64,000 nt of DNA, from positions 559,225 to 623,224 of the forward strand of contig NZ_LMQS01000001.1 in the NCBI RefSeq assembly GCF_001424665.1, given 5' to 3'. This stretch comes from Methylophilus sp. Leaf416 (GTDB lineage Bacteria > Pseudomonadota > Gammaproteobacteria > Burkholderiales > Methylophilaceae). Every line of letters starts with the position of its first letter. Within the stretch, counting starts at the first letter, position 1. A model generated the notes under the pieces. The model ran no database searches and was not told the origin of the DNA. It was given only the letters and a program-made list of their open reading frames with translations. A program made the translations under genes and the position numbers. Shown here piece by piece: positions 26,512 to 36,128 of this stretch.

Positions 26512-27858
26512 TTAAATTAACCATTGCGCCACCGCACCCACCAACCCGCTCACTAAAATCACAATCGCCACATTTACGCGATATTTGAGCACCGCAATCA
26601 GCGCCAGTAAGCTGAGCACAATTGAAAACCAATCGATACCGTTTGCCATACCCTGCGGCCAGAAGATATGCCATGCAAAAAATAAAGCCAGATTAAAAAT
26701 AACGCCCACCACGGCGGCAGTCACACCGCTCAAAGGTGCGGTAAACTTGAGGTTACCATGCGTGGTTTCAATCAAAGGTCCGCCTAGGAAAATAAAAACC
26801 AGGCTAGGTAAAAAAGTAAAAAAAGTCACAATGGTTGCTGCCACAATGCCTGATAAACCGGCATGTCCCGCACCCAGTATTTCGTTGTTCCAGCCACTGA
26901 CATAAGCAACAAATGTCACGACCATAATCAGTGGGCCGGGCGTCGTTTCACCGAGTGCCAGTGCATCCATCATCTGGCCTGCCGTTAACCACTGGTAGTG
27001 CTCAACAGCCCCTTGATAAACATAAGGCAATACCGCATAAGCGCCACCAAAAGTGAGCAGCGCTGCCTTGGTAAAAAACCAGCCCATCTGCGTAAAATCG
27101 CCTTGCCAGCCATACAGACCAACCAGTATCAGCATCACTGTTACCCACAGAAAAATAGCACATAAGATCACATGCCGGAAACGTTGCCAGCTGAATATCG
27201 CATGGAGCGGCGTTGGAGTAGCGTCATCAATCAATGCCGGAGAATGGGCTTGATGGGTTACAGCATGCCCGCTTATCTGTTGGAAATAATGAGGAAAGTA
27301 ATAACCACCGGCCACACCAGCCAGGGCGGCAAACAATACAATCAGCGGAAACGGCAGCTTAAAGAAAAAAATACCGATAAATGCCAGGATGGCAATGCTC
27401 CACAGCAATGGATTTTTGAGGGTTTTGCTACCTATGCGGTAAGCAGCAAATAAAACAATGGCGATCACCGCCGGTTTGATACCATGAAAAATACCTGCCA
27501 CGGTGGGGATTGAGCCATAAGCCATATACACCCATGCTAAAGCGACTAGCATAAAAAATGATGGCAGAAAGAAAAGGATACCGGCAATCAGGCCACCTGC
27601 CGTACGGTGCATCAGCCAGCCGATATAAGTCGCCAGTTGCTGCGCTTCAGGGCCAGGCAATAGCATGCAGTAATTCAGTGCATGTAAAAAGCGGCTTTCT
27701 GATATCCAGCGTTTCTGTTCAACCAGGTCATGGTGCATCAGTGCAATCTGACCGGCTGGGCCGCCGAAGCTGATACATCCCAACTTAAACCAGTAGAGGC
27801 TGGCTTCGGTTAACGAGACCGCCTGTGGCGGAGAATCTGTTTCTGTGGACACGCTCAT
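26512..27858 (-). CDS. chrA: Chromate transporter family (CHR) membrane protein
   Basis: 448-residue two-domain CHR protein with about 10-12 membrane helices. Each half begins with the family glycine motif: SFGGPAGQIALMH near residue 32 in the first and TFGGAYAVLPYVYQ near 272 in the second, followed by LLPGPEAQQLATYIGW and ALGETTPGPLIMVVTFVAY respectively. Two-domain members include ChrA exporters that expel chromate, but many CHR proteins are untested for substrate. It lies 65 bases downstream of serB on the same strand and may share its transcript. No regulator of the ChrB type is adjacent. Confidence 0.9.
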   Translation of the reverse strand: MSVSTETDSPPQAVSLTEASLYWFKLGCISFGGPAGQIALMHHDLVEQKRWISESRFLHALNYCMLLPGPEAQQLATYIGWLMHRTAGGLIAGILFFLPSFFMLVALAWVYMAYGSIPTVAGIFHGIKPAVIAIVLFAAYRIGSKTLKNPLLWSIAILAFIGIFFFKLPFPLIVLFAALAGVAGGYYFPHYFQQISGHAVTHQAHSPALIDDATPTPLHAIFSWQRFRHVILCAIFLWVTVMLILVGLYGWQGDFTQMGWFFTKAALLTFGGAYAVLPYVYQGAVEHYQWLTAGQMMDALALGETTPGPLIMVVTFVAYVSGWNNEILGAGHAGLSGIVAATIVTFFTFLPSLVFIFLGGPLIETTHGNLKFTAPLSGVTAAVVGVIFNLALFFAWHIFWPQGMANGIDWFSIVLSLLALIAVLKYRVNVAIVILVSGLVGAVAQWLI

Positions 27859-27923
27859 GACGCCTTCTCAACAAGGTTATGCTACCAACATACACGTCCG
27901 ATATGACAATTACCGATGTGGGA

Positions 27924-28763
27924 CTACATCGTTAACAGGTTTGCCACACCATCAAGGCCGACTATATTTAATGCATACTTGGCCTGTTGCTGTACCACAG
28001 GCTTGGCATGATAGGCCACCCCAACTTCAGACACTGACATCATTTTCAGATCATTGGCACCATCACCAATCGCAATTGTCTGTTGGGCGGTTAAGCCAAG
28101 CTGGTCACGCAGTTTGACCAGCTCGTCGGCTTTGCGCTGGGCATCGACAATATCGCCCAGCACTTGACCAGTCAATTTGCCATCAACGATTTCGAGAGTG
28201 TTGGAAACGGCGTAATCCAGCCCTAGCGTTTGTTGCACATAATGCGCAAACACAGTAAAACCACCCGATACCACCATGGTTTTAATGCCGTGCTGTTTAC
28301 AGGTATCTATCCACTGCGGAACGCCGGGATTAAAACGTAATCGTTCATCTATTACTTGTTGCAGTGCTGTTTCCGGCAAACCTTTGAGGAGTGCAACACG
28401 CTTGCGCAAACTGGCGGAGAAATCGAGTTCACCACGCATGGCTGCTTCGGTGATCTCGGCCACTTGCGGTTTGATATTCATCATGTCTGCAATTTCATCT
28501 ATGCATTCGATCGAAATCAGGGTGGAATCCATATCCATGACGCACAGACCAAATTTTGCCAGACGATGCGCGTCTTCAACCAATGCACAATCAATTTGCT
28601 GGCTGGCACAAAATGCTTTCACCTCCACATAATCGCCTTCGGCAACCGGCAGGTAATATGCATGCTGAGCGACTTGTGCAAACTGGTTATAGCCACCAAC
28701 CAGGCCATGAATGTGCGTGAGATGCGCCATGCTGATGGCAGGCCCTTGAACCACTAAACGCAT
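27924..28763 (-). CDS. serB: Phosphoserine phosphatase
   Basis: 279-residue HAD-superfamily enzyme for the last step of serine synthesis (phosphoserine to serine + phosphate). HAD motifs: DMDSTLISIECIDE (motif I, nucleophile Asp in DMDST), VVSGGFTVFA (motif II Ser), Lys region around QRKADELVKL (motif III), and AIGDGANDLKMM (motif IV). A divergent N-terminal region of about 65 residues precedes the catalytic domain, as in E. coli SerB. The product is cytoplasmic. It is divergent from the membrane cytochrome gene. Confidence 0.96.
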   Translation of the reverse strand: MRLVVQGPAISMAHLTHIHGLVGGYNQFAQVAQHAYYLPVAEGDYVEVKAFCASQQIDCALVEDAHRLAKFGLCVMDMDSTLISIECIDEIADMMNIKPQVAEITEAAMRGELDFSASLRKRVALLKGLPETALQQVIDERLRFNPGVPQWIDTCKQHGIKTMVVSGGFTVFAHYVQQTLGLDYAVSNTLEIVDGKLTGQVLGDIVDAQRKADELVKLRDQLGLTAQQTIAIGDGANDLKMMSVSEVGVAYHAKPVVQQQAKYALNIVGLDGVANLLTM

Positions 28764-28926
28764 GATGAAATCAATTCGAATTTAAAGGCTGAATTATACC
28801 AGCGGAAGCCACAATGCCTGATTTTGTATTGTTCAGGCATATTTCTGTTTTAGGATTCGCTCCGCCGATGGTATGCTTGCCAAAAAATTTGAAACTTAGT
28901 ATTCAACATCTCACCTGGGGAAAGTA

Positions 28927-29697
28927 ATGAAACAAGCGTCTCAAACATTACCGTGGCTTAACCTGCCTAACCTGCCATTGCCGCTTAAAGCTTTGTTCGT
29001 AGGTTATTTGCTGGTGGTTGGCGTGGGCTTGTGTATGGCCGGTTTGCAAATCATGCTGACACACGGCATGGCTGACGGTAAATTTGGTTTATCTGTAAAC
29101 GACATTGTATACAGCTATTACGGTGACCGTAGCGGCACTAAACTGGCAAGCAAACTGAATGGTTCGATGTCAGACAAAGCGCCGCTGGAAGTGCGTCAGG
29201 ACATTATCAAGTGGGCGCAGCAAGGCGCTCCACAAGACCAGTGGGAATCACACTATAAACAGATTTTTGCCCAGCACTGTGTCATGTGCCACAGCAATAT
29301 TCCCGGCATTCCTGACTTTACCAAATATGAAGAAGTCAAAGCGCGCGCTGAAGTGAATGAAGGCGCGACTATTAGTGGCTTGACCCGCGTGTCGCATATC
29401 CACTTATTTGGTATCAGCTTTATCTTCTTTTTCATTGGCCTTATTTTCAGCTTCGCTGTCAATGTGCCAAAAACCGCCAAAGTGATTGCTATCGGCTTTC
29501 CTTTCGCCTTTTTGATTGCCGATGTGATGTCATGGTGGCTGACCAAATGGTCGCCCCATTTTGCATGGTTAACCATTATCGGCGGCATGGGCTATAGCTT
29601 GGCTTCCAGCTATATGTGGATTATCAGCATGTATCAGATGCTGATACTTTCGCGCAATGGAAAAGTTTACGGCAATGCCTGGGCTGAAGACCTCTAA
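28927..29697 (+). CDS. Membrane protein with a single haem-c motif, function unknown
   Basis: 256 residues. One membrane helix (about 21-45) precedes a 100-residue periplasmic region carrying CVMCH (118-122), a class c haem attachment motif. Three further helices follow (about 156-178, 185-203, 212-241). His157 and His159 sit at the start of helix 2 (SHIHLFGISFIFFFIG) and may be extra ligands. I do not recognise a named family; it looks like a membrane-anchored electron carrier or redox sensor. A GGGGAAAG ribosome binding site precedes the ATG and a strong terminator follows, so it is probably a single-gene unit divergent from serB. Confidence 0.8.
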   Translation: MKQASQTLPWLNLPNLPLPLKALFVGYLLVVGVGLCMAGLQIMLTHGMADGKFGLSVNDIVYSYYGDRSGTKLASKLNGSMSDKAPLEVRQDIIKWAQQGAPQDQWESHYKQIFAQHCVMCHSNIPGIPDFTKYEEVKARAEVNEGATISGLTRVSHIHLFGISFIFFFIGLIFSFAVNVPKTAKVIAIGFPFAFLIADVMSWWLTKWSPHFAWLTIIGGMGYSLASSYMWIISMYQMLILSRNGKVYGNAWAEDL

Positions 29698-29735
29698 GCA
29701 ATAAGTTCGTATAGCCAATACCGCACTTTAGCCAG

Positions 29736-29762
29736 AAAACCGCACTTGGGTGCGGTTTTTTT
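29736..29762 (+). terminator. Rho-independent terminator after the membrane haem protein gene
   Basis: A 10-bp stem, AAAACCGCAC and GTGCGGTTTT, with a TTGG loop, runs into a T tract. Confidence 0.88.
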
Positions 29763-29832
29763 GTTTGCAGCCTAGCTTTGAGTGGGTATTTGCGCGAAAA
29801 TAACAGCTTAATCATAAAAACAGTTTATTTTC

Positions 29833-31002
29833 ATGAATCTGCACGAATATCAGGCTAAACAATTACTGCAAAAGTATGGTTTGGTCACTCCCGCCGGCCT
29901 GGTTGTCCAATCCGAAGAAGCTGCTGCAGCCGCCACCAAAGAACTGGGTGGTGAAGCCTGGGTGGTGAAAGCCCAGGTACATGCCGGTGGCCGTGGTAAA
30001 GCTGGTGGCGTAAAGGTCGTGAAATCGGCCCTGGAAGCGCAAACAATGGCTGGTGGCCTGCTCGGCAAACACCTCGTCACCTACCAGAATGCACCTGATG
30101 GCCAGCCTGTACATCAGGTGCTGGTGGAGCAGACATTGCCGATTGCGCGAGAACTGTATCTTTCAATGCTGGTAGACCGCAGCCTGGAACGTGTGGTCAT
30201 GGTCGCTTCCAGTGCAGGCGGTATGGATATTGAAGAAATCGCAGCTACGCAGCCAGACAAAATTCTGCAGGAAATCTGTGACCCGCTGAATGGCCTGGTC
30301 GACTACCAGGCGCGTAACCTAGCGTTTGGCTTAGGCTTAAGTGGTGACCAGATTGCGGCTTTCACCAAACTGGCCAAAGGCCTGTACAAATTATTCAAGG
30401 ATAACGATTTATCCCTGCTGGAAATCAACCCACTGGTGGTGACCACTGAAGGAAAACTGGTCGCGCTCGATTGCAAGATGACCGTTGATGATAACGCGCT
30501 CTATCGCCAGAAACCGTTTGCGGAAATTCGCGACTGGTCACAGGATGATGCCAAGGAAGCTGAAGCGCATCACAGCGGACTGAATTACATTGCACTGAAT
30601 GGGAACATCGGCTGTATGGTGAATGGCGCCGGCCTGGCGATGGCAACCATGGACCTGATCAAGCTACATGGCGGCATGCCGGCTAACTTCCTGGATGTCG
30701 GCGGCGGTGCCACGGCGGAAACCGTGACCAAGGCATTCAAAATTATCCTGGCAGACCAGAACGTAAAAGCCATCCTGGTGAATATTTTCGGCGGCATTAT
30801 GCGCTGCGACATCATTGCGACCGGCATTATCACTGCTGTGAAAGAAGTAGGCATGACTATTCCGGTTGTCGTTCGACTGGAAGGCACCAATGTGGAGCTG
30901 GGTAAACAAATGTTGCGCGAAAGCGGCCTGAATATTATTTCGGCAGAAGGCCTGACCGATGGGGCAAAACAAGCAGTTAAAGCAGTAAGTGAAGGTGTGT
31001 AG
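29833..31002 (+). CDS. sucC: Succinate-CoA ligase (ADP-forming) beta subunit
   Basis: 389-residue ATP-grasp subunit. [12 protein letters not shown] start, [16 protein letters not shown] near residue 50 (nucleotide loop), [19 protein letters not shown] near 200, [15 protein letters not shown] and FLDVGGGAT near 265, and [10 protein letters not shown] near 320. With SucD it interconverts succinyl-CoA and succinate with ATP synthesis. The related malate-CoA ligase (MtkA) is the main alternative, because both share this architecture; overall likeness is to SucC. It lies 2 bases before sucD. No 2-oxoglutarate dehydrogenase genes are adjacent. Confidence 0.93.
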   Translation: MNLHEYQAKQLLQKYGLVTPAGLVVQSEEAAAAATKELGGEAWVVKAQVHAGGRGKAGGVKVVKSALEAQTMAGGLLGKHLVTYQNAPDGQPVHQVLVEQTLPIARELYLSMLVDRSLERVVMVASSAGGMDIEEIAATQPDKILQEICDPLNGLVDYQARNLAFGLGLSGDQIAAFTKLAKGLYKLFKDNDLSLLEINPLVVTTEGKLVALDCKMTVDDNALYRQKPFAEIRDWSQDDAKEAEAHHSGLNYIALNGNIGCMVNGAGLAMATMDLIKLHGGMPANFLDVGGGATAETVTKAFKIILADQNVKAILVNIFGGIMRCDIIATGIITAVKEVGMTIPVVVRLEGTNVELGKQMLRESGLNIISAEGLTDGAKQAVKAVSEGV

Positions 31003-31004
31003 TC

Positions 31005-31886
31005 ATGGCAATTTTAGTTGATAAAAATACCAAAGTATTGTGCCAGGGCTTTACCGGTAAACAGGGCACATTCCATTCTGAACAAGCCTTGGCTTACGGC
31101 ACTCAAATGGTCGGTGGCGTGACGCCGGGCAAAGGTGGCCAGCTTCATTTAAACCTGCCGGTGTTTAACACCATGCGCGAAGCGGTCAAAGAAACCCAGG
31201 CCAATGCCAGCGTGATTTATGTACCACCGCCATTTGCCGCTGACTCTATCCTTGAGGCTGCTGATGCCGGCATAGCACTGATTGTGTGTATCACTGAGGG
31301 TATTCCGGTGCTGGATATGCTGAATGTGAAAGCAGCCTTGCTTGCTAACGGCACCCGACTGATTGGCCCCAATTGCCCTGGCGTGATTACGCCGGATGAA
31401 TGCAAAATCGGCATTATGCCGGGCAGCATCCATCAACGCGGCAAGGTTGGCGTGGTTTCCAGGTCTGGCACATTGACTTATGAAGCCGTACATCAAACCT
31501 CTGCGCTTGGATTAGGTCAGACGACCTGTGTCGGCATTGGTGGCGACCCGATCAAAGGCCTGAACTTTATTGATTGCCTGGCACTCTTCCAGAATGACCC
31601 GGAAACCGAAGCGATTATCATGGTGGGGGAAATTGGTGGTAGCGATGAAGAGGCCGCGGCTGACTTTATCAAACACCATGTGACCAAACCAGTGGCGGCT
31701 TATATTGCCGGGTTGACTGCCCCTAAAGGTAAACGTATGGGCCATGCAGGTGCCATTATCTCCGGCGGTTCTGGCCGTGCTGAAGACAAAATCACAGCGT
31801 TGGAAGCCGCGGGCTGCGTGGTAGCTGATTCACCTGCAGGCCTGGGTGAAGCGGTATTGGCGGCGATTCAACGTGCTGCAAAATAA
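31005..31886 (+). CDS. sucD: Succinate-CoA ligase alpha subunit
   Basis: 293-residue CoA-binding subunit. Rossmann segment with [18 protein letters not shown] near residue 12, [16 protein letters not shown] near 73, [20 protein letters not shown] near 122, [10 protein letters not shown] near 154, GIGGDPIKG near 180 and the active-site His in [14 protein letters not shown] near 247, which carries the phosphate during catalysis. It pairs with sucC two bases upstream. The exported ankyrin gene starts 15 bases after the stop and is likely co-transcribed. Confidence 0.95.
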   Translation: MAILVDKNTKVLCQGFTGKQGTFHSEQALAYGTQMVGGVTPGKGGQLHLNLPVFNTMREAVKETQANASVIYVPPPFAADSILEAADAGIALIVCITEGIPVLDMLNVKAALLANGTRLIGPNCPGVITPDECKIGIMPGSIHQRGKVGVVSRSGTLTYEAVHQTSALGLGQTTCVGIGGDPIKGLNFIDCLALFQNDPETEAIIMVGEIGGSDEEAAADFIKHHVTKPVAAYIAGLTAPKGKRMGHAGAIISGGSGRAEDKITALEAAGCVVADSPAGLGEAVLAAIQRAAK

Positions 31887-31901
31887 TTGTTTGGAGATAG
31901 C

Positions 31902-32957
31902 ATGAAGCGTATTGCGCGGACGACTTATTGGACCAGCTTGTTGTTGTGTGGCACCGTACTGTTGCTAGGCTTGTCCTTGACCGCTGAAGCTGCAAGCAAA
32001 AAAAAGAGTAAAACCAGCCCCGACGAAGCGACCATAGTCGATAAATCAGCCATGGATGCGCCGCCGGTAGACGCCAGCGCAAACATTTCCTATCTGCTGA
32101 TTGCATCCTCCAAAGGAGATGTCGCAACGGTAAAAGCGTTGCTCAAAAGCGGCGCTAATCCCAATGTCACCGATGCAGAAAAAATAACACCTATCATGTA
32201 TGCCGCGCGTAAAAACCAGGCAGAAGTCATACGTGTCTTATTGGAAAGTGGTGCCAGCATCAATGCCAAAGACCAGGGTGGCTGGACTGCGCTGATGTTT
32301 GCCGCCAAGAAAAACAATATTGATGCCGTGAAAGTATTGCTGGATAAAGGCGCTGATGTAAAAGTCCGTGATCCGGATGGCTGGAGTGCGCTTGGCCTGG
32401 CGGCGACTTCAGGCTACAGTGATCTGGTCGGCATGATCATCGCGAAAGGTTTTGATGCCAATGTGCGCGCCAGTGATGGCAAAACAGTGCTGATGTATGC
32501 AGCTAAAAGTGGCAGCGTGCCTACTATCACTGCGATTCTTAAAAACGGCGCTGATCCTAACCTGAAAGATAAGCTCGGCACTACTGCGCTAATGATTGCA
32601 GCCCGCGAAGGCTTTACGCCTGCCGTGATCTCCTTGCTCGAACAAGGTGCGAAAATTGATGAAGAAGATGAACACGAATGGACAGCGTTGACCTGGGCGG
32701 TAAAAAAAGACCAGAAGGATGTCGCCAAAGCTCTGCTGGAGCGCAAGGCGGATATTGATCATCAGGATAGCGAAGGCACACCGCTACTACATTTGGCCGT
32801 CAGCAATAATTCACCAGACATGGCGGACTTGCTCCTTAAACACGGTGCCAATGTCAAAACACGCGACCAGTATGGCCTGACTGCTTATGTCTATGCTTTA
32901 AAAGCGCAAAACCCGGCCATGGTCGAACTGATTAAAGCCGCAGGTGGCAAATACTGA
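31902..32957 (+). CDS. Exported ankyrin-repeat protein (long form)
   Basis: 351 residues with an N-terminal signal peptide (hydrophobic stretch to about residue 32, EAASKKKSK follows). From about residue 62 a solenoid of eight or so 33-residue ankyrin repeats runs to the end, each with the TxLMxAAxxG or similar pattern and a GADxN-type turn: TVKALLKSGANPNV, VIRVLLESGASINAK, AVKVLLDKGADVKV, TITAILKNGADPNL, VISLLEQGAKIDE, VAKALLERKADIDH and MADLLLKHGANVKT. The ATG at 31902 follows a TTGGAG ribosome binding site 15 bases after sucD. It probably mediates protein contacts in the periplasm; partner unknown. Confidence 0.87.
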   Translation: MKRIARTTYWTSLLLCGTVLLLGLSLTAEAASKKKSKTSPDEATIVDKSAMDAPPVDASANISYLLIASSKGDVATVKALLKSGANPNVTDAEKITPIMYAARKNQAEVIRVLLESGASINAKDQGGWTALMFAAKKNNIDAVKVLLDKGADVKVRDPDGWSALGLAATSGYSDLVGMIIAKGFDANVRASDGKTVLMYAAKSGSVPTITAILKNGADPNLKDKLGTTALMIAAREGFTPAVISLLEQGAKIDEEDEHEWTALTWAVKKDQKDVAKALLERKADIDHQDSEGTPLLHLAVSNNSPDMADLLLKHGANVKTRDQYGLTAYVYALKAQNPAMVELIKAAGGKY

Positions 32958-32968
32958 ATGTCCGCTGC

Positions 32969-34570
32969 ATGAAACTCGCCATAGCCCAAATGAATAGCAT
33001 GGTTGGCGCCATGCAACAGAATGCTGAACATATACTGGAACGCGCCAGCCTGGCCTATGCCGAAGGCGCGCGGCTGCTGCTGACCCCTGAACTGTCACTG
33101 TGCGGATATCCGCCGGAAGATTTATTATTCAGGCAGGATTTTTACGAGGCGAATCAACGCGCATTGCATTGGCTGGAACAGCAGTTGCCAAGCGATATGG
33201 CAGTGGTGATTGGTCACCCTCAGGAAATTGCTGGCAACCGCTACAATGCAGCTTCCGTGATCCATTCAAAACGTATTCAGGCTACTTACCATAAGCATCA
33301 CCTGCCCAATTACAATGTGTTTGATGAAGAACGTTATTTTGAAGCGGGCGAGCTACCAGTGGTGTTTGAATGGCAAGGCACGCGTTATGGCATTTTAATC
33401 TGTGCAGATATCTGGGAACCGGCGCCCGCACTGCAATCCTTGCAGGCAGATGCGCAAGTCTTGCTGGTGATTAATGCATCCCCCTATCACATGCACAAGC
33501 AGCTCACTCGCTACCAGGTTTTGCGAGACCGTATCCGCGAAACCGGCCTGCCGATTATTTACGCGAATATGGTGGGGGGGCAGGATGAACTGGTGTTTGA
33601 TGGTGGCTCATTCGCTATGAACAATCAGGGCGAGCTCATGCAAGAATTACCGATGTTTGAAGATAAGCTGAGCTATGTGTTACTGGAAAACAACCAACCG
33701 GTTGCTACGACACTTGAGACGCATCCGCCATTAGAAGCGACGGTTTATCAAGCTTTGCAATTAGGCTTAAAAGATTACGTCAATAAAAACCGTTTCCCTG
33801 GTGTGGTGCTGGGTTTATCGGGTGGCATTGACTCTGCGCTGACACTGGCAATCGCGGTCGATGCATTGGGTAAGGAACGTGTGAAAGCAGTGATGATGCC
33901 TTCGGAATTCACTGCAGATATCAGCATTGACGATGCCGCAGAAATGGCCAGACTGCTGGATGTGGAATATAGTGTGTTGCCGATCAAACCTTTATTCAAT
34001 GGCTTTTGTCAGGCGCTGGCTGAAGAGTTTACTGGTAAGGCATTTGATACCACTGAAGAAAACTTGCAGGCGCGTATCCGAGGCATGTTGCTGATGGCGA
34101 TCAGTAATAAATTCGGTAATATGGTGATTACCACCGGCAACAAATCAGAAACAGCAGTTGGTTACAGCACCCTGTATGGTGACATGGCGGGTGGTTTTGC
34201 GTTAATCAAGGATGTGCCTAAAACGCTAGTTTATAAACTCGCCCGCTACCGCAATAGTCTCGGCCAAGTCATTCCAGAGAGAATTATCACACGTCCCCCA
34301 AGTGCCGAATTACGTGCTGACCAAACCGACCAGGATAGTTTGCCGGCCTATGAAATACTGGATGCGATTATGGAAGCTTATGCCGAGAAAGACCTCAGCA
34401 TTGAAGATATTATCCAACAAGGCTATGCAAGGGCAGATGTCGAAAGAGTGACCCGCCTGATAGACAGAAACGAATATAAACGCAGGCAGGCTGCAGTGGG
34501 GGTCCGTATCACTGAGCGTGGATTCGGCAAAGACCGACGTTACCCGATCACCTGCAACTTATCATTTTAG
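32969..34570 (+). CDS. nadE: Glutamine-dependent NAD+ synthetase
   Basis: 533-residue two-domain enzyme for the last step of NAD synthesis. The N-terminal nitrilase-type glutaminase (1-250) has Glu in LLLTPELSLCGYPPEDLL, Lys in YHKHHLPNYNVFDE and the nucleophile Cys in ILICADIWEP. It supplies ammonia to the C-terminal synthetase (265-533), with the P-loop GLSGGIDSALTLAIAVDALG-type motif, TTGNKSE and SAELRADQTDQDSLP. It lies 11 bases after the ankyrin gene. The order nadE-glnB is familiar from other betaproteobacteria. Confidence 0.96.
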   Translation: MKLAIAQMNSMVGAMQQNAEHILERASLAYAEGARLLLTPELSLCGYPPEDLLFRQDFYEANQRALHWLEQQLPSDMAVVIGHPQEIAGNRYNAASVIHSKRIQATYHKHHLPNYNVFDEERYFEAGELPVVFEWQGTRYGILICADIWEPAPALQSLQADAQVLLVINASPYHMHKQLTRYQVLRDRIRETGLPIIYANMVGGQDELVFDGGSFAMNNQGELMQELPMFEDKLSYVLLENNQPVATTLETHPPLEATVYQALQLGLKDYVNKNRFPGVVLGLSGGIDSALTLAIAVDALGKERVKAVMMPSEFTADISIDDAAEMARLLDVEYSVLPIKPLFNGFCQALAEEFTGKAFDTTEENLQARIRGMLLMAISNKFGNMVITTGNKSETAVGYSTLYGDMAGGFALIKDVPKTLVYKLARYRNSLGQVIPERIITRPPSAELRADQTDQDSLPAYEILDAIMEAYAEKDLSIEDIIQQGYARADVERVTRLIDRNEYKRRQAAVGVRITERGFGKDRRYPITCNLSF

Positions 34571-34611
34571 TTTTACAAATTAATTACTCAGTCATTCAGT
34601 AACCATGGCAT

Positions 34612-35006
<395 letters not shown>

Positions 35007-35025
35007 GCCAAATTACTTTATTCCC

Positions 35026-35060
35026 ATGGCAACTTTGACCTGAAGTTGCCATTCTTACTT
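35026..35060 (+). terminator. Hairpin after glnB
   Basis: A perfect 10-bp stem, ATGGCAACTT and AAGTTGCCAT, with a 7-base loop, is followed by a weak pyrimidine tail (TCTTACTTCC). It may be a partial terminator, with some read-through into the DUF486 gene. Confidence 0.6.
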
Positions 35061-35075
35061 CCTACAGGAAAACCA

Positions 35076-35420
35076 ATGAGTTTTACCCTCCTTAAAACCA
35101 TTGTACTGCTTAGCATTTCCAACCTGTTTATGCTGTTTGCCTGGTATGGCCATCTCAAAAACCTGAATAGCAAACCCTGGATCATCGCCGCCCTGATTAG
35201 CTGGGGTATCGCCCTGATTGAGTACCTGTTCCAGGTACCGGCCAATCGCATAGGATTCACACAATTAAACCTGGCGCAACTTAAAATCCTGCAGGAAGTG
35301 ATTACACTGGTGATCTTTGTACCGTTTGCCATTTTCTATATGCAACAGCCGCTGAAGTGGGACTACCTTTGGGCAGGCTTGTGCATAATGGGCGCGGTAT
35401 ACTTTATTTTCCGCCATTGA
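35076..35420 (+). CDS. DUF486 family small membrane protein
   Basis: 114 residues with four membrane helices: about 7-25, 32-50, 70-90 and 95-112. Conserved pieces of this DMT-like family are FMLFAWYGHLK near residue 18, ALISWGIALIEYLFQVPANRIG in the middle, LKILQEVITLVIFVPFAIFY and the end WAGLCIMGAVYFIFR. It resembles one half of a small multidrug-type transporter, but no substrate is known. The ATG at 35076 was chosen for its AGGAAA ribosome binding site; an in-frame ATG at 35046 lies inside the preceding hairpin. Confidence 0.85.
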   Translation: MSFTLLKTIVLLSISNLFMLFAWYGHLKNLNSKPWIIAALISWGIALIEYLFQVPANRIGFTQLNLAQLKILQEVITLVIFVPFAIFYMQQPLKWDYLWAGLCIMGAVYFIFRH

Positions 35421-35552
35421 CTTTCGCCAGCGGCTTACCAGCGTTCTACATGCTCATTGACCCTAACGGGCTATTTCATTTAATAGTCCGCATCCTTATG
35501 ATTGCCACATTAACAAATCCAAATAACCAATCTTAATCAGGGAAAAAATATC

Positions 35553-36044
35553 ATGAAAAAATTACTTGCCGCAGCGTTGTTGTTAGCCAGTACTTCCGTT
35601 TTTGCTACCACCACTACATTTAGTGGCTATGACCAGCCAGGTACAAGCAATTCAAAAACCACCAAAATCAGTATTTCTTATCTGGATGGTAGTTTTGACC
35701 TGTCAGGCGTATTGGATCCTAGCTTCAGATTGATTAATGAGCATAACTCAGGTTTCTATAACGGTTTAACTCTGATTAGCGATGCGGATGATACTTTTAC
35801 ATACTCTCCTATCATTTTCCCTTTGCACGATTTTGACCTGACAAGATACACATTCAGCTTCTCAAATCTGGCTGCTGGTACTTACACATTGCAATTCAAC
35901 CTGATTGCAGGTGGTCACTACAACGGTAGCTACACTATTTCGCCAGTCACCATTCCGGTACCGGAGCCAGAAACTTATGGCATGATGCTGGTAGGCCTGG
36001 GCCTGATGGGTACCATTGCACTGCGCCGCCAGAAAAACCGCTAG
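35553..36044 (+). CDS. PEP-CTERM sorting-signal protein
   Basis: 163-residue exported protein. It has a signal peptide (cleavage after VFA, about residue 18), a Thr/Ser/Gly-rich mature part with likely beta structure (FDLTRYTFSFSNLAAGTYTLQF near 100), and a classic PEP-CTERM tail: PVPEPETYGM, a hydrophobic helix (LVGLGLMGTIAL) and RRQK at the C terminus. The tail marks substrates of exosortase, which processes surface or exopolysaccharide-associated proteins. No exosortase lies in this window. Strong ribosome binding site and terminator suggest a single-gene unit. Confidence 0.9.
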   Translation: MKKLLAAALLLASTSVFATTTTFSGYDQPGTSNSKTTKISISYLDGSFDLSGVLDPSFRLINEHNSGFYNGLTLISDADDTFTYSPIIFPLHDFDLTRYTFSFSNLAAGTYTLQFNLIAGGHYNGSYTISPVTIPVPEPETYGMMLVGLGLMGTIALRRQKNR

Positions 36045-36064
36045 TTTTTAGCTTTAGTCTTAAA

Positions 36065-36094
36065 TAAAAAGCCTCAATTAATGAGGCTTTTTTT
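36065..36094. terminator. Bidirectional terminator between the PEP-CTERM gene and kdsB
   Basis: Stem AAAAAGCCTCA with TGAGGCTTTTT around a short ATTAA-type loop, with T runs on the downstream side in both directions. It serves the rightward PEP-CTERM gene and the leftward envelope cluster ending at kdsB. Confidence 0.82.
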
Positions 36095-36128
36095 ATTGCT
36101 CGCAAAACTGAATAACGTTTTAGCATGC

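Noticed and set aside
29833-31886. Malate-CoA ligase (serine cycle) with ppc as partner
   Set aside because: The sequences look more like SucCD, ppc is 14 kb away, and no malyl-CoA lyase is in the window.
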